From assembly GCA_015039465.1 (NCBI GenBank), contig MU130553.1, forward strand, positions 585,676 to 649,675: a DNA stretch of 64,000 nt, in the 5' to 3' direction. Both the position numbers and the translations under genes were made by a program. Below the pieces are notes generated by a model that was given only the letters and a program-made list of their open reading frames with translations, ran no database searches and had not been told where the DNA came from. The stretch's first letter is position 1; the number at the start of each line of letters is the position of its first letter. This DNA comes from Phlegmacium glaucopus. Its lineage: Eukaryota > Basidiomycota > Agaricomycetes > Agaricales > Cortinariaceae. Shown one piece after another: positions 1-10,651 of this stretch.

Positions 1-688
1 GTTGACATTGAGGCTTTCAATATAATGTGGCCAATGTACGACGGAGCACCGCCAGGGTTTGTCCGAGATAAGCTCCCACTTGCTAAAGGGAAAGTGTGAG
101 CACAATTTCTTATCTCCTTGAAATTTTACTGACTTTTTGACTTTAAGCATGTTTCGCAATGCCCAAAATACGAAAATAGTCGGATATTCCAACCCAGGGG
201 AGACACCGGAATGTGTAGTGCTGTCCAGTGAACCTGTCCTTGATAATGATGTCGTCCCTTCGCATGTCTTGACAGTGCATCAGGGGAGCAACGTCAGATA
301 CTTTCCAGTCCACCAGATCATCTTTGCTGCCAACTGTGCCACTTTACCTGACTTCCCGTACTCAGAATCATGCTTGGACAACTTGTCAGACTACTATACT
401 CTTCCCGTTGTCCGTTTGGAGGTACCCTCTCTCCGTTCATTTCATGTGTTGCACAGGTACCTCTATACCAAGGACACGAACCTTCTACGAACGGCCTTGA
501 CCCCTCCGCATGGCGAAGTATGCAACGCCACTTTGTATCATAAAATCGAATTCATTCGCGAGCTCTGGATGAATGCATGTGCGCTTTGTGTGGTAGACTC
601 TGCCTTATACATTGTCCTGCAAGACTTGTATGTTGCACACCAACGTGGTATTAGTACGCAACCACCCGAATTTCGGTATTGGTCATGA
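1..688 (+). CDS. Clp1-like (clampless1 family) protein, 3' part
   Basis: Partial gene that enters from the left edge. Frame 1 is open from base 1 to about 95, an intron GTGAGC...TTAAG runs about 96-147, and the last exon is open to TGA at 686-688. The spliced frame is continuous across this junction. The C-terminal domain matches the basidiomycete clampless1 pattern as I know it: a segment ending FPVHQIIFAANCATLPDFP, a LPVVRLEVPS strand, then LHRYLYTKDTNLL and a helix ending in ELWMNACALCVVD. In Coprinopsis, clp1 acts downstream of the A mating-type homeodomain factors and is needed for clamp-cell formation; many agaricomycetes carry several clp1-like paralogues of unknown role. No DNA-binding or enzymatic motif is visible. 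The N-terminus and full length cannot be judged. Family call fairly firm, function inferred only. Confidence 0.7.
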
Positions 689-1079
689 TGGGAGTTGACT
701 AGCAAATATGTAAACCTAGGCATTCAAGTTGTTACACCTTGGTTAATTATACAGGCGCGACTAAGAATGTAGTAAAAATTGATGCCTTTTATTTCCACGT
801 GTAAGTCATGTGAGAGTGAGAGACACGAGATCGGTAATGCGAATATGATCTCTATTTTCCGTGGAATTTATCTGCTTTGCCCGCCGTATCTTCGCGACGC
901 GTCGGTTTTGAATAGGAAAAGACATCCGTAGCCATATCCCACGATGAACACCCTCAATATACACCCAACATATCTCTAATGTCATTTGGGACACCCTCTC
1001 GCTGTTTTCAGCCTCTTGAATGCTTTCATTTTAGCTTCCTACTAACCAAGTTGATTATCCCAACTGACATCGGCACAGA
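689..1079. other. Intergenic stretch, no gene seen
   Basis: No convincing reading frame, RNA gene or repeat. It separates the Clp1-like stop from the helicase relic. Confidence 0.5.
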
Positions 1080-1400
1080 TTAGAACAAACAAGGTCTTCT
1101 TCGGGCGCAGTTGTAGGACAAGTGACAGCAAGCACAGGGTCTCTGGAAAACCTTCTCTTTGACGGAACCAAGGAGGGGCTCTGTCCCCAGAGCAACTAGA
1201 GCTGTTGCGACCATGTAGATATAGGCCGATTTCCCAGATCCTGTCGCTGAGATAGCAATTATGTCTTGCCAATTCAATCTGTGTGATGCCATCGAAATTG
1301 ATAGCCATGAGGTCTGAAAGGGAGCCTTTCTCGGATAATTTTGCGGCATATCTTCCATCCCGAAGGACTACTGAACCTGAAAGGACTCCTCTGGGGGGTT
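1080..1400 (-). pseudogene. Helicase (RecQ-like DEAD/DEAH) relic
   Basis: One minus-strand frame reads LNWQDIIAISATGSGKSAYI, a good Walker A / motif I region (ATGSGKSA) preceded by the Q-motif-like WQD seen in basidiomycete RecQ-like and DEAD-box helicases. About 25 residues downstream the homology-like sequence degenerates into Cys/Arg-rich text and a stop. No motif II (DExH) or helicase C-terminal domain follows. The upstream part continues in a different frame, so at least one frame break is implied. This is a fragment of roughly 90 codons against several hundred in an intact helicase. I infer a decayed duplicate, perhaps of a multicopy or subtelomere-type family, but that origin is not shown here. 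Confidence 0.45.
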
Positions 1401-1500
1401 TTGAGACATCGAACGCGTCTGATCTCCCTGATAACGCGTTGAAAACAATCAGCTCGGACAACACTAATTGGTGTACATGACGCGACCGTGGGATCAACAC

Positions 1501-1919
1501 GTGATCAATTTATTTTACTAAGATATTAGATAAAAAGCAGATGACTCATGACGGACATAGGGGTGCCATTCAATATCAACGTTCAACTGCAATGTTATCT
1601 TGCTCTCCTCTTTTTACTAGGCTGCTCTAAATATCAAGCCTGTCTCTTTTGTTGGCGTAAATTATAACTTTCGTCCCTCGAGGCTGTCGAAAATTTTATA
1701 TATTCAGGACGTCGGTTGGAAGAGAACTTAGCAAGCAGCATTGCAGTCCTAAAATTATATGATGGCAGAGACACTATCACATGCATGCACAAAGTACATA
1801 CGGGACGGAAGGTTACGGTCATGGAAGGAGGGTATTTATGATAATAACTCGATTGGAAAAGGACAACATAGGACGACGTACAAAATAAAAAAAGTAAAAG
1901 CAAGAGAGATCAAAATCAC
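1501..1919. other. Intergenic stretch, no gene seen
   Basis: AT-rich sequence downstream of the YRA1 stop. It presumably includes the YRA1 3' UTR. Nothing else recognised. Confidence 0.5.
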
Positions 1920-3462
1920 TTAGGCTGCAGGACCATTGCTAGCAGTATAATCCTAAAGAACAGAAGAACTGAGATTGGGCTGACAACAGATAATTTCCAA
2001 AATACGAACCTCCATCTCAGCGTCAAGATCAGCAGCAGTTTTTGGGGGTCGTTCAGCCTTGCGGGCACCGCCCCTACCTCTGACACGTCGTCCACGAGAG
2101 GCTTGACCAGTTCTGGATGATATCGACTGAATCAATACACATAATACACCACTGCAATGGAGTTGACCGACCTTGCGGCCGGCGTTTGAGCACCGTTGGT
2201 AGCAACTGGGGCAGGCGTAACTCGAGATGCCAGAGGAAGAGGTTTTGAGGGGTCGACAACAATTTCAATCTTCATTGGGCGTTCTATAGAAGGGCGGAAA
2301 GGCGACGAAGGCGAGGGAGAAAGAAAGAGCGGAGAATCATTAGTCGGCTGTTTATTTGAGCGAGTCACACCAGGCAAAATTGAAGACTGCGAAAACCGGA
2401 TGTCTGCACATCCTAAAACCAACCCGTTACTAGGAACCGTAGCCGTGTCTCTGTCACCTCGAACGCGCCTAAAACCCTCCCTACACCAACCCACAACAGC
2501 ACTGAGAAGAAGCAATGGCCCGGAGAGGTTAACGGGAGATAACGAGTGCCTCCCAAACAACAATCCGTCGGCCAAGGCTCGATATTCTCGAAAATGTTCC
2601 CCCCCGAAATGGACTAAATCATCCACCTCACTAGCGATATGTAGTCCTCATCATGCGAGCAAAGCTGAACATGACGTGCTTCAAACCTACTCGATCAATC
2701 AGGGTGATCAAATCCTGAGATCAGGAGGATCTGTGTACGACAAAGTCATGCAGCAGAAGGAAGCACAAGACAACTAGAGGTCCTCCCAAGAGAGTGAGAG
2801 AACATAGTACATCTGGGAAGATATCGTGGTTGGATGATCGCCGGCAGGTTGACAGAGACAGGAAGCAAACGATTCCACTGCAACGGGAAGGTTATGAAGC
2901 ACGAAATGCCTCGTTCCAACGATGACGACATGTAAAGGTGAGAGTGAGAGGAGAGGCGATACTAACTGCCATCGATGAGTCGGTTATTGTATTGTTGAAA
3001 GGCCTTGGTCCCATCTCCTTTTCTTTGGAAGGTAACAGTGGCGACACCCTTGGAGCGGCCGGTCGCGTCGTAATGAAGAGTGATATCCTTGAGGGGTCCA
3101 ACTGTCTGGTTGAACAATTCCTATAGATAGTAAATTAGACAACCGAATAGACGCCAGTGAGAAATTGTTGACAAACTTTGACTTGAGCTTCATTGACGTC
3201 TCCAGGAAGATTCGAGACAATAATTTTCTCAGATCCCTGAGTGACGGCTTTGGCGGTATCAGTGGCAGGGGTGGCAACAGCACGAGCGCGTTGAACGGGG
3301 GTTACAGCTGCCTTTCCAAGCACTTGAGCACGAGCTGAAGAACGACGGCCTGCGCCACGACGGCCTTTAGGCTTGGAGGAGATGATCTGTGAAATTTTCA
3401 CTGAGACAAAGGACTACGCGTGACTAGCTGATAGAACATACTTCGTCAAGAGATTTGTCCAT
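1920..3462 (-). CDS. YRA1: mRNA export adaptor YRA1/ALYREF
   Basis: RNA-binding adaptor that couples transcription and splicing to Mex67-type mRNA export in the nucleus. Reconstructed exons (minus strand): 3462-3442, 3386-3177, 3120-2967, 2283-2168, 2126-2010, 1952-1920, about 216 aa, close to yeast Yra1 (226 aa). The N-terminus MDKSLDE joins IISSKPKGRRGAGRR, the conserved N-box and basic region. The RRM follows with RNP2 (EKIIVSNLPGDV), the loop QVKELFNQTVGPLKD and RNP1-like SKGVATVTF, then YNNRLIDGKRPMKIEIVV. The C-terminal part is an RGG-type basic segment (GRRVRGRGGARKAER) and a short tail DYTASNGPAA. The ATG is 218 bp from the divergent RPC31 ATG. Odd point: the third intron (2966-2284) is 683 nt, more than ten times its neighbours. 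Family assignment is secure; the exon 4/5 border is least certain because its donor is GTCAAC. Confidence 0.9.
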
Positions 3463-3680
3463 TACGAAGTATAAGGTTACTTAGTTGTTTTGAAGAAAAA
3501 TTGAGGAAGAAAGTGGAAATGTGAATGTGATGGGGAGAAGGAAGAGGCTCTTGGCTGTGCATGTTAAATTGGGGCATGTTTATGAACTTGTCGGAGTTGG
3601 AAAAAGGCCAATACTCCGCTTTTGTTTATCGCGTTCTAATTGACTCATAACTAGCTTCGGCTTTACACTAATATCCAAGA
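3463..3680. promoter_or_regulatory. Shared YRA1/RPC31 divergent promoter region
   Basis: The 218 bp between the two ATGs must hold both 5' UTRs and both core promoters. No obvious TATAAA box is seen in either direction, as expected for housekeeping genes. Confidence 0.55.
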
Positions 3681-4635
3681 ATGTCTCGCGGTGGAGGTCG
3701 AGGAGGTCGTGGTGGACGTGGAGGTGGTCGGGGAGGGTTCGGTGGTGCAAGCACTTTACCACCAATGGGTCTTACATTCGCTGATTTACAAAATTTGTCG
3801 AGAGAGGCTACTGCCCTGTATCCTGTGTGTTATTAGACTTTTCTATCCAATAGACTGATTGACAAGAGTGTTGTGGCTACATAGTCACTGCGTGTTCCAG
3901 TATTCACAGAGTCTTCGAGTGACGAGAACCGCATAGCTGAGCTGCAGTTAGGATTCGCCAATCGGATGAGAAAATCACAATATTATATTGTTGAGAAAAC
4001 AAAATCTTCGGGCAAGTCGAAATTTACCATCCAATGCTTTCTTTGTCGCTTAATTTCTTCTTTTTTATTTTCAGAACTTGAACGATACTCCGATAAATAT
4101 AGGCCTTCTGTGATGTCGCAGCCTACGCTCAAACGCAAAGAACTTCATGCACCATTCTTTCCTTCGGAAGTCTTTGAAGATTATTTCAATCCAAAACGAA
4201 AGCAGAAAGGTAGGGCCGAGCTCAGATCTCATCTCCTACTACCATTCATCCTAATTCTTGTTACCAGCTTCCAGAGTTGGCCCTCGTCAAGTTAAATTAA
4301 ACCTTGAAGAGTTAGGCGACGAGGGTGAAGACCAGGTATTCAACTAATTGTTGGTTCTCCATATATAATTCTGAAGATGTTTTTTGCAGGAAAAATCATC
4401 TGATGAACGCTCAGATGCAGGCTCCCAAGCCGCCGAATCAGACTACGACGTTGAGGAAGAATATGACAACGATTATGCTGACAACTATTTCGACAATGGA
4501 GAAGGGGACGACATGGATGATTTGGGCGGCGGTGGGGGTGGAGGTGATGATGGAGGCGGCGGTATGGTTATTTAGATCATTCTGAGAATTTGTTTGCTGA
4601 CCACATTATCTTCGTTAGGAGGCGATTACGACTGA
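3681..4635 (+). CDS. RPC31: RNA polymerase III subunit RPC31 (RPC7)
   Basis: Subunit of the Rpc82/34/31 heterotrimer that helps Pol III initiate at tRNA and 5S genes. Exons: 3681-3824, 3885-4011, 4075-4209, 4268-4335, 4390-4561, 4619-4635, about 220 aa. The protein starts MSRGGGRGGRGG, then has the conserved LPPMGLTFADLQNLSREA motif, PVFTE, YRPSVMSQPTLKRKELHAPF and FPSEVFEDYFNPKRK. It ends in the acidic, Gly-rich tail typical of the family (EEEYDNDYADNYFDNGEGDD). The second intron (4012-4074) starts GCAAGT and ends CAG, a GC-AG intron whose length (63 nt) is a multiple of three with no stop. Retaining the last intron would change the final residues from GGGGDYD to GMVI. Divergent neighbour is YRA1. 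Identification is strong from the motif order and acidic tail. Confidence 0.9.
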
Positions 4636-4917
4636 AGTTGATCGCAAAGTGAACCTCTTTATTTATCTCGTGACACAATGTACATCATCATCCTTACGCC
4701 ATGAATTGCATTAAATCAATTAATCGCTTTAGCACATTGGGTGGATCTCAAGCTACTCCAGTGATGGAGGACATGTCGATCCACAAGCGGATGCTTCCAT
4801 ATTTTCAACAACAGCACGCGTAAGTTAACACAGTGTTTGAAACCTCGTGACTATCGTAATTTGTTCCCCTGACCTACACACCATTCCGTTCAATTGAGAC
4901 AGAGTCTCTTTGGCTCT
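4636..4917. other. RPC31 3' flank, no gene seen
   Basis: No reading frame or repeat recognised between the RPC31 stop and the start of the alcohol dehydrogenase relic. Confidence 0.5.
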
Positions 4918-5460
4918 GCAGTCGTACTCCCTAGCGCTTGTGGAGGTTCGGTATGTCTAATCAAGATCTCCACCCATGCAGCTACTCTTAGCCGTACAAT
5001 ATGGGGCTGACGCGTCATCGCCATCGATACTGGGCATGCTCTGCGATTCTCTGGGCGCTGACCACACTGGATAGGTTTCGCCAGGTCTAAGGATATCGTC
5101 GCAGATATCAAGAAAACTAGCCGGAGTCGTTACCACCGCTTCAGTGAGTGTATTCCTTACATCAATCCATTGCGAGCTAACTCATTGCTTTAGACTTCTG
5201 GTTACTCCGGCTGTCGGTTACTTGGGTGAACATAAACGGCTGATATGTCGGCCTTGTCGTCAACTTAAGGGTTCCATCTTCCCATGGTGTAGTACAAGAG
5301 CTTAAAGGTGATGTCACGAAATTGCCGCTTCTGGCGTTGTTAGGGAGATTGCTGCCATTGCCAAGTACGTTGTGTTGCATCATTTATCCAATTGATTCGT
5401 TGATCACCTTTTTGCTTTTTCAGGAAGTGTTTATGAGGAACTTACTGTCCTTAAGCACTG
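4918..5460 (+). pseudogene. Decayed zinc alcohol dehydrogenase copy
   Basis: Plus-strand text matches, base for base over long runs, the exons of the intact ADH gene on the opposite strand at 59.2-60.6 kb. Recognisable pieces in order are VVLP, RVIAID-like text, LCDSLGADH, the KDIVADIKK region, VVTTAS, a SGYS...YL...RLM block, the IAKYVVLHHLS intron-flank text and VYEEL. An intron (GTGAGT...CTTTAG) lies after the VVTTAS codons at the same place as in the intact gene, so this is a genomic duplicate and not a processed copy. Several frameshifts, an in-frame TAG after LGADH and missing 5' exons (both zinc sites) make it non-functional. Boundaries are approximate because the ends fade gradually. 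Confidence 0.8.
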
Positions 5461-6274
5461 TTACTTCGTTGAGCGCTGGGTGTTGGTTTAGAACAATCGT
5501 CAATCGCTGCATCATCACAATTGTATTTCAGGATCCTCTGTACAGTACATTATTGCGGCTAGTATTCGAAGGTTCTTGTATATATATACATGTTCAACAA
5601 TCAGGATGTAGTCTATGCTGAGAACTCGTTGAACGGCTAGCCGTCTCTTGAGTATCATTTATCATGTCGTGCAAACTTCGACCATCTAGCTTATTTGTGT
5701 TTGAATTGCAAATCTAGTGAGTCAAACCTAAAGTCTAGTGCCAAGTTGAATCAAGGGCGATTAAATTGGTCAAGTAATACATCAAGACATCAAGCTACGT
5801 TTAAGGAGCCTTCAGGCTCAATGCCTTACGAAAATTGAGCGGAATTTTTGAATTTTGTTCAAGCTTCCCATTCAGGCAATTTAAGTGAATCATCCCTGAT
5901 TAGCGCCCAACATTCCGTCCATAGGTTGACAGATCTACAAGGCTTCTTCCTTTGATATACTCCTTAATCACCTTCCAAAATTAGTCACTCGAGTCATAAC
6001 AAGGCAATTGTTACTCTCTTCACCTGATGGCAGGTCGAAAGGGAAGTTTGTATTACAAGGTGACTCGGATGAGGATCTTAGAAAGGTGGCTGAGCTGGCA
6101 GTTTGTGACCAACCAATCCTTAGATAGTTAGCCTCAGTGCGTCAAGGTTCGTTACGTTCGTATCTCATCTCTTCGAGTTAAAAAATTTTCCCGGCCTCAT
6201 GTTCATTCTCAATTTATATAAAGGCAGTGATATACTCATGCCTCTCCACAGATCAGTGCCATTCTAACCTCCTT
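5461..6274. other. Intergenic stretch, no gene seen
   Basis: Downstream of the ADH relic and upstream of the Ser/Asn-rich gene. Frames are short and show no family motif. Confidence 0.45.
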
Positions 6275-7705
6275 ATGTCTTCCAAGCTCGAAGTTACAAA
6301 AATCCTGACTCCAATGAAACGCAAAGAGGACGCACTCTCAATCGAGAGCCTCAATGCACAAATCAACGCGATGATGCAGGCCATTTGCCTCATCGAAGAC
6401 AAGGACTCCCGTACTCGATTTACGAAACGTATTGAAGTGTGCGTTGCTACATTCACCTCCCACCATCCCACGACTCGGAGTACTAAACTTTAACATCTCA
6501 GAGTGCAAAGAGATCTACATTATCTTCGGTCCAAACTTCAGAGTCACATACCTAGGAACTCAATGCGACCCACCACCTTGAATATTGACCATTCGCTCCG
6601 CTCGACCGGGAGCTCAGAGGAAGGTTACATAGCATGTACCGTTCATTGAGCCTGCAAAGCAATATCCTAACGAATCCTTCAGTCATCAACTTGGCAAGAT
6701 GTCCTGGATATCACGCAAAGAATTGACAGTCTCTCCGAAGGGCTTGCTTTTGTGATTCAGCATCACAATCGTCATCTACAAGTATCCAGCTCCAATGAGG
6801 ACCTACAACATGATCTTCAGTAAGCTGCCAGTGCTTTTTCATCGTGTTATCTATCGCATATTGATCCTTTGTGATAAGCTCTGATTATCCTGGGTGAGGG
6901 ACTGCTGTGCTATCCATGCTTCCGAACCTTAGATGTTCTGATTTTGCTCCTCAGTGACTCTAATCCATATACTCAAGATATTAGACAGACAACCTACTCC
7001 GAGTCAAGACGCACTAACGAATTAGATGGTACTAACTACGCCTTCGAATATTCACAGTCGAATCCAGATGGCCATCAAGTGCAGATGTCTTTCTCTCATG
7101 CGAGGCGTTATTATCAGGCTCCTTCGAATAATTTCCAAGGCGATCAGCGCAACCAGTTTATACAAGGACCCAATTATTCCCGGGTTCTCAACCCACAGTC
7201 AACCAACATGAATGACCGATTCACCACAAGCACATCTTCCCAACTTGGGGCCACTAGAAACCATTCTTATGGATATCCCACGGGGCACCCTAGGTCTGTC
7301 TATCATACCCCTCTATACTCTTCTTGAATTCGAGGGCTAAAGGATCGGAATAGTAATAGCCTCAGCTACTTTCCTGAAGGACGTCACTCCCAGCATGGCA
7401 GACCTTCATCTCAAATCCCCAACATGCCACAGCTGGGTCCCTCGTTCTGGTAGGAAACTCGAATTGTACATTCCTGGGCAAAGAACTGGAATACCTCTCT
7501 TTTTAGGCACATTCCACCTAATATATCAAATTTCGGTGAATCCAATGATCACTCGTGAGTGATTAATGTTTTATATATTCGTCTCTATATAAGTCTATAT
7601 ACTGAATAGACTCTTTTTTTGTCAAGCTTGATCAAGTACCAGCGTGAAGAATCAACCAGCATGCGTGAAAATCCGCGAAATTACCAGAGGGACGGATGCT
7701 TCTAA
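6275..7705 (+). CDS. Hypothetical Ser/Asn/Gln/Tyr-rich protein
   Basis: Family not recognised. ATG at 6275 opens MSSKLEVTKILTPMKRKEDA followed by helical text (SIESLNAQINAMMQAICLIE). A splice at about 6428/6504 continues into KLQRDLHYLRSKLQ, and further exons carry WQDVLDITQRIDSLSEGLAF, suggesting short coiled-coil stretches. The C-terminal half is low-complexity and polar: EYSQSNPDGHQVQMSFSHAR, NQFIQGPNYSRVLNPQST, GRPSSQIPNMPQLGPSFW, then SFWHIPPNISNFGESNDHS and a last exon ending NPRNYQRDGCF before TAA. Introns with GTAAGC, GTCTGT, GTAGGA and GTGAGT donors allow a continuous message, although the exon 2/3 and exon 4/5 joins are ambiguous. There is no signal peptide or membrane span. An intrinsically disordered regulatory protein is possible but not shown. 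Confidence 0.45.
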
Positions 7706-8523
7706 GGACACTAATTTTACTCATTACAGTCAATACTGAAGCAGAACAGTAAGATTGTTTGAAAGTACTTCAGCTCACACCGGCATGCATTTGCCTATGC
7801 TCTTCTTGAACGGTTTGATTTCCGCCGCCGCCACCCTCTCATGAGCCTCTTATGACTTCTTAATTCATTGACACAAATATTATTGTAAAACATCTACTGA
7901 GCATTTGTTTTGGCCTATGATGTACGTTTCCTTCAGGAATCCTTAGTACAGTGTATACCGTACGCAGTTGTGCTTACAAGTTATGAAACTGCACTTCAAG
8001 TTATGTTATGTTATCTGATGATAGCGTTACGAATTAATTTATTGGTGTTGAACTCGGAAACCGGGGTACCATTGTTCAAACTCTTTGCGGTAACATATGA
8101 GCGCCAACAACATTAAGTGCAACCAAGTAGCGTACTCGCACGTCCTGACGGGTCACAGCAGTTTTGAGATGGTTTCTAGGGTGTTAAACCAAAAAATACC
8201 CAATGCCTGACAGATCCGTGAGGAGCTACCTCGAACAAATCCATTGTAGATGTTAACCTTTGGGCAGAACTTTTTGTTGACTTCCTCATGCTATTAAAAT
8301 AGGAGCGAAAAGTTGATCCAAAGAACGCCGCACTAGAAACGCAGAAATGAGAAAAATGCAATAGATAGTTGTACAGTCTTTTTTTGTCCAAATTCATGAG
8401 GAAATAAAAGATGGCGAGCAGTGGGGAAACCATGCATACCAAAAAATGCAAATGCAGCAGACGAATCGAAGTATAGCAAAGAAGAGAAAGTAAAGAGCAA
8501 GTCAGGAGATGATCCTCCCCATG
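7706..8523. other. Intergenic stretch, no gene seen
   Basis: AT-rich spacer between two converging genes. It must hold both 3' UTRs. No repeat or RNA gene recognised. Confidence 0.5.
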
Positions 8524-10302
8524 TCATGATTCAGATACTACTCTCTCCTTCTCTTTTCCTTTCTTTGATGGGGTGCCACCAAGCAACGAAAGATTAGGTG
8601 CGCTCGCTGCTGGATTGGCTATGTTAAGCGAGGATAATCTTCGCGTGCTTTTTAATGGCGAGGGGAAGCTGGATATGGGGCTATCTGGTGTCGAATTGTT
8701 GTTATCCCGCGGTGAAGCAATCGGTTGGGATGGCGATTCGCCAGCGGATGCTTCTGTGAGTAGGAATTCCACCCAGAGTCGAGAGAAAGACTAGGCAAGG
8801 GAGGTAAATGCAAAGTTAGTACATCATCCATACAGTAATTATACAGGTAAAAGCGGAGGAGTGACCGACCTCAGTTTCATCAGACTTTTCTAGTTCTGTT
8901 TTTGTTGGAGAGCCAACGTTAGATGATCGGCCCCAAAATGATGAACCTGTGGATACGTCCGGGGAACTAATGCGTTGTAGGCCTGCCTTTTCACGTTCAA
9001 GGTCGTTCCAGGAGAGAATAGAGGCGAGGAGGGAGAGCATTTCAAAACGTTTGCCATCTGCTCGTGGTGTTGAGAGGAAAGAGAGAAGGACATTAGTGAC
9101 CAAACGTCGGTCGACATTGAAATCCGTCGAGTTACGTCGCAACCGACGAAGGGCTTCCATAAGATGTTCGTTCATGATGACAGCTAGAAGAAAGGACATG
9201 GATCAGATACATGAAGGTAAGAAGAGTACCATCAAATATCCGTACCCTCATGCCGTAGCTTTCCAATTAATAGGTGTTTCTCTTTGATTTCTTTCTCAAG
9301 CTCCTGCGTACGTGTAATATTCGTATGTGATTCCTCGAGTTGCAACTAGAAGGACAATCAATTTTTGAAATTTCAAAGTTGAGGACTCGACACGAACTTC
9401 TGCCGTTAGGGCCCGGTGTTTATAATCGGCGAGTGACTGAGTGACTTGTAAAAGTTGAGATTCATAGTCTTTGACAGCCTGCCGCAATTCGTGATCTTTC
9501 GCTATCCAATACTTTAGATTATAACTGAATTTAATAAAACAAGACTTACCAGCCTGGAAATCTTGTAGAACGGACTGAAGATTTTCCGACCTTTCCCTCT
9601 CAAGATCTAATTCTACAACCTCTTTTGCCCTGGCTTGGCATTCCAGATCGAGTTCCCTTCTCAAACTTTCCACAGTCGATCTTGCTTCCTCTGATATAGC
9701 TTTCTCTTGTTCTGCAGACCGTTCCCAATCTTCACGTTTCATTCGACAGCGTTCAAGATCCAGTTGTGTTTCGCGCAGCTCCTTTTCTCTTTGGAGACTC
9801 TCCTGGAGTGCGCGAGAGCGCATGGCGCCTAACTCACCAGCGGCACGCTCCACTTCTTCGTGGGAGACTATCAATTCGGTTTTGAGAGTTTCGACTGTCG
9901 CACTTAAGTCGTCTTTTTCGGCCGTTAGCTGCTGCACAAGTTGTCCATACCGGTCTAGTTCTTCCTATCATAATTATCATGAGAGGAAGCGAGTAATTAT
10001 ATAGGAGAGCGTACGGCATCTTGTTTCAGTTTATTGCCCAAACCAGTACGCATCTGTGTTAATTTGGCAAGCAGATTGTTGTACTGTGTAGCAAGCTTTT
10101 CTTTCTCTTCCTTAGTGAAGTCGAGCTCTCGCTGTAGTTTTTCAACTGGGTCATTCGAGCCATTCAAGTGGTCCATGCTATCGGATGAAGCATTATCCTT
10201 TATGCCATTTTGATGTATAGGGGATGTCGCCTTGAAGTCAGTATGCCGTTCGCTGTCAACAGATGAGCGGGGTTCATCTACGATGCTCTTTTCGGGTGCC
10301 AT
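8524..10302 (-). CDS. RUD3: Rud3-like golgin with GRAB domain
   Basis: Coiled-coil Golgi tether of the Rud3/GMAP-210 family, recruited to cis-Golgi membranes by Arf1-type GTPases through its C-terminal GRIP-related Arf-binding (GRAB) domain. The chosen start is the ATG giving MAPEKSIVDEP; the upstream in-frame residues rely on a non-ATG codon. An acidic N-terminal region is followed by long heptad-rich coiled coil over several exons (for example DDLSATVETLKTELIVSHEE and LQREKELRETQLDLERCRM), then the GRAB motif: NEHLMEALRRLRRNSTDFNV, LVTNVLLSFLSTPRADGKRF, EMLSLLASILSWNDLEREKA. A Ser/Pro-rich tail ends ...KGKEKERVVSES. Introns are visible near 9960-10014, 9500-9550, 9350-9400 and 9180-9245. 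The shared 5' flank faces an F-box gene. GRAB assignment is strong. Confidence 0.85.
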
Positions 10303-10572
10303 TGCGCCTGAGTGCGGTACCAACGACCTATGGTCGTGGCCTAGATGGAAACGTGGCGCAAGGATTAGAGCTAATAGTCGCTCGATATATTCGGGAGCGG
10401 GACAATGTTGTAGTCACGTGATCATGATTGAATGATGCCCGACTCACCTTGTGTCGAGCGACAATTACTGTAAGCTCAGTTATGACCCTTTAGCCGCCCT
10501 TTTCTTTACCCCCAACAAAAAGGCTTTTATCTAAAGATTTACCTAACAACCAGGGACTCACTTCGGGTACTC

Positions 10573-10578
10573 TATAAA
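10573..10578 (+). promoter_or_regulatory. TATA box of the F-box gene
   Basis: TATAAA inside CTCTATAAATTCC, 79 bp upstream of the ATG at 10652, in the 349-bp spacer shared with RUD3. Spacing allows a start site about 30 bp downstream and a short leader. Confidence 0.45.
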
Positions 10579-10651
10579 TTCCTCTGAATTCCCTCAGGCT
10601 AATTCTTGCCATCTTCAATCTAGCCTTCCGCCTCACTCAGACGCCGGAATC

